From positions 1 to 5,945 of the forward strand of contig JAFGCA010000282.1 in the NCBI GenBank assembly GCA_016932895.1: 5,945 nucleotides of DNA. Reading direction: 5' to 3'. This document shows positions 4,199 through 5,945 of this stretch, one piece after another (the stretch's first letter is position 1; every line of letters starts with the position of its first letter). Source of the stretch: Sedimentisphaerales bacterium. GTDB taxonomy: Bacteria > Planctomycetota > Phycisphaerae > Sedimentisphaerales > SG8-4. The notes under the pieces were generated by a model. That model was not told the DNA's origin and made no database searches. It was given only the letters and a program-made list of their open reading frames with translations. The translations under genes were made by a program, and so were the position numbers.

Positions 4199-5945
4199 AT
4201 GAAGAATTTAGTATTGGCATGTGTTGTCGCAGTTGCATTGTGCCCGATAGCCGTGGCCGGCGACATCGCGATTTCAACACAAGCGGGCTGGTTTTCGCAA
4301 GAGGCGGCCGACCGCGAAATGCAGGAAATTGTTGACAACGTAACGGCGGTTGCCGTTGAGCAATTCGCCGCGGATAATCAAGCTGCGCTTGCAGATTGGG
4401 TAGTTGCCCACACGGGTGACGGTGTACCGGACCTTCTGATTCTCTGCGGTCAGTTGCCAGACACGATCTATCCGGCCGGCAACACACAGCCTGACGGTTC
4501 AATAGCCGAGTTGTTCCTCGATGATGGTAACATCATTGTCAACACCGGCGACTGGATCTTCTACGTTGTGAATAGCGCTGGATCGAATGGACCAGGTGGG
4601 TTACAGAACATGATGGATATCCCTGGCGTTACAGTGGCGGGCGAGGACAATACTGCCGTCACTCCTACCGCCGAAGGTAGTGCGTTAACGCCGTCTTTGG
4701 GAGATCTCCAGACGGACCGTCCCTTCCATCTTGATACGCTCGAAGGCGCTTGGTTTGCCGAACTGGTTCTCGCTCAGAACGCTGCCGGAACGAGAGCGGA
4801 CCCCGTTATCGTTGCCAATGCGGAAACTGGCGGTCGCATAGGCATTTTCTACCAGACGGCGAGTCAGGACAACGACCCTCGCGGTGAAGTCATAAGTGAG
4901 TGGATTAACAACTGGTTTGTGACCGCCGGCGAAGTCGTCAACCCCGGATTTCCCGCCCTGAATCCGAGTCCCGCCAATGGTGCGGTGGATGTTCTCATGC
5001 CGCTATTCGAGTGGGAAGCCGGCTGGGGTGCGGAGCTGCACGAGGTGTATTTCGGCGACAGCCCGGACACGCTGGCTCTTATGATGGCGACGCCCGCCTT
5101 GATGTACTTCCACGCTCTGCCCCTGGTGCCGGGCCAGACCTACTACTGGCGTGTCGATGAGGTCGATGCGGCCGGGGCCAAGACGACCGGTAACCTGTGG
5201 AGCTTCACGGTAATGCCGCTGGAAGCCCACTTCCCCTCGCCCCCCGACGGCGCTATGTTCCGCCAGCTCAACACGCAGCTTAGCTGGGCCGCGGGCCAGG
5301 GTGCGGTCACGCACGATGTGTACTTCGGCACCGATCCCGACGCTCTCGACGCCGTGTCGCCGGGGCAGGCCGAGACCACGTTTGCCCCGGAGGGACTCGT
5401 CCCGCTGACCACCTATTACTGGAAGGTGGACGAGCCGGGCGCCCCCGGGCCGGTCTGGAGTTTCTCCACGGTCGACCCGAACGGCGGCGTCGTGGCGCAG
5501 TACTGGGACAACCAGTACTTCGAAGGTGAGCCCGCCGTGGTGACGACGGAAGCGGAAGTCAACTTCGACTTCAACGCACAACGCAACAGCAGTCCCCATC
5601 CGGACATCCCGATCGATCACTTCTCCTGCCGCTGGACGGGCGAGCTGCAAGTGCCCGTTACCGGCACGTACACCCTGTACGAAGCGTCCGATGACGGTGC
5701 GCGCATGTTCCTCAACGGCGTGCAGGTTGCCGCTGGCTGGTGGGATCGAGGCACGACCGAGGATACCACCGGCCCGCTGGAGCTGGTCGCCGGAGAGCGG
5801 TATCTCCTGGTCATGGAGATGTACGAGAACGGTGGCGGCGCCGCCGCGTACCTGCGTTGGGAAGGCCCCGGCATCCCCAAGCAGATCATTCCGCAAGGCG
5901 CTCTCCAGATTCCGCAGATGGCCATCTCGCCCGCACCTGCCATTG
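4199..5945 (+). CDS. Secreted protein with alpha/beta domain, two fibronectin-like modules and PA14 domain (3' partial)
   Basis: The frame is open for 582 codons and runs off the window. Residues 1-20 are a signal peptide (Lys-Asn, hydrophobic core, cleavage after AVA). Residues 22-248 form an alpha/beta-looking domain with strands such as PDLLILCGQLP (78-88) and NIIVNTGDWIFYV (111-123), and a helix near 230-240. This resembles class-I glutamine-amidotransferase or ThuA-like folds, but no nucleophile elbow or Cys-His-Glu triad is visible, so the assignment is tentative. Fibronectin-like modules lie at about 250-338 (YYWRVDEVD) and 343-425 (HDVYFGTD, YYWKVDE). A clear PA14 domain spans about 431-573, with the RWTGEL, TGTYTLYEASDDG, LNGVQV and YLRWEGPGIPKQIIP signatures; PA14 modules usually bind glycans. 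The ending, ISPAPAI, suggests another module beyond the edge. GC3 is about 57% over codons 1-60 but about 85% over codons 340-399, pointing to a mosaic origin. It likely acts outside the cell or in the periplasm. Confidence 0.9.
   Translation, partial: MKNLVLACVVAVALCPIAVAGDIAISTQAGWFSQEAADREMQEIVDNVTAVAVEQFAADNQAALADWVVAHTGDGVPDLLILCGQLPDTIYPAGNTQPDGSIAELFLDDGNIIVNTGDWIFYVVNSAGSNGPGGLQNMMDIPGVTVAGEDNTAVTPTAEGSALTPSLGDLQTDRPFHLDTLEGAWFAELVLAQNAAGTRADPVIVANAETGGRIGIFYQTASQDNDPRGEVISEWINNWFVTAGEVVNPGFPALNPSPANGAVDVLMPLFEWEAGWGAELHEVYFGDSPDTLALMMATPALMYFHALPLVPGQTYYWRVDEVDAAGAKTTGNLWSFTVMPLEAHFPSPPDGAMFRQLNTQLSWAAGQGAVTHDVYFGTDPDALDAVSPGQAETTFAPEGLVPLTTYYWKVDEPGAPGPVWSFSTVDPNGGVVAQYWDNQYFEGEPAVVTTEAEVNFDFNAQRNSSPHPDIPIDHFSCRWTGELQVPVTGTYTLYEASDDGARMFLNGVQVAAGWWDRGTTEDTTGPLELVAGERYLLVMEMYENGGGAAAYLRWEGPGIPKQIIPQGALQIPQMAISPAPAI
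5132..5154 (+). repeat. 23-bp exact repeat, copy 2 (fibronectin-like YYWRV motif)
   Basis: Identical to 1294-1316 and in the same reading phase, this copy encodes GQTYYWRV in the first fibronectin-like module of the second gene. The other fibronectin-like modules in the window encode the motif with different codons, so protein constraint alone does not require identity. Confidence 0.8.

Noticed and set aside
5003..5896. A 297-codon antisense reading frame opposite the fibronectin-like and PA14 part of the second gene
   Set aside because: The + strand carries an unmistakable PA14 domain there. The antisense product is valine- and arginine-rich with no recognisable domain.

Overview
The window looks like a piece of a GC-rich genome from Planctomycetota, most likely class Phycisphaerae or a relative. 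Both large genes are secreted, multidomain proteins built from LamG folds, fibronectin-like modules with the recurring YYWRVDE signature, and a PA14 domain. This mix is typical of that group. The lineage is inferred from protein style alone; no rRNA or marker gene is present.

Layout on the + strand: positions 1-50 may hold the tail of an upstream gene. Positions 51-343 are a non-coding, hairpin-rich leader. Positions 358-3186 are a complete 942-residue gene with a signal peptide, two LamG domains, three fibronectin-like modules and a C-terminal beta-sandwich-like domain. It has a textbook Shine-Dalgarno site (SD) and is followed by a strong intrinsic terminator at 3229-3261. Positions 3187-4198 form an unusually long gap of about 1 kb with no convincing gene. 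The gap holds an extended -10 promoter candidate, many perfect inverted repeats, extra SD-like motifs, and a seven-codon orphan reading frame (3770-3793) whose start region copies that of the big LamG gene. From 4199 to the right edge runs a second secreted protein, open for 582 codons and cut by the window end. It has a signal peptide, an alpha/beta N-terminal domain of lower GC3, two fibronectin-like modules and a PA14 domain.

The two genes share module types and even a 23-bp identical stretch. They are probably transcribed separately, because a terminator and a long gap lie between them. Both products should act outside the cytoplasm, plausibly in binding carbohydrates or the cell surface, but no enzyme active site is visible in either.

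The most interesting part is the gap. Its segment at about 3649-4198 looks like a structured RNA leader, with an SD displayed in a hairpin loop, a competing pairing, and an SD-sequestering hairpin directly before the second gene. This is inference from hand-found base pairing; comparative covariation would be decisive.
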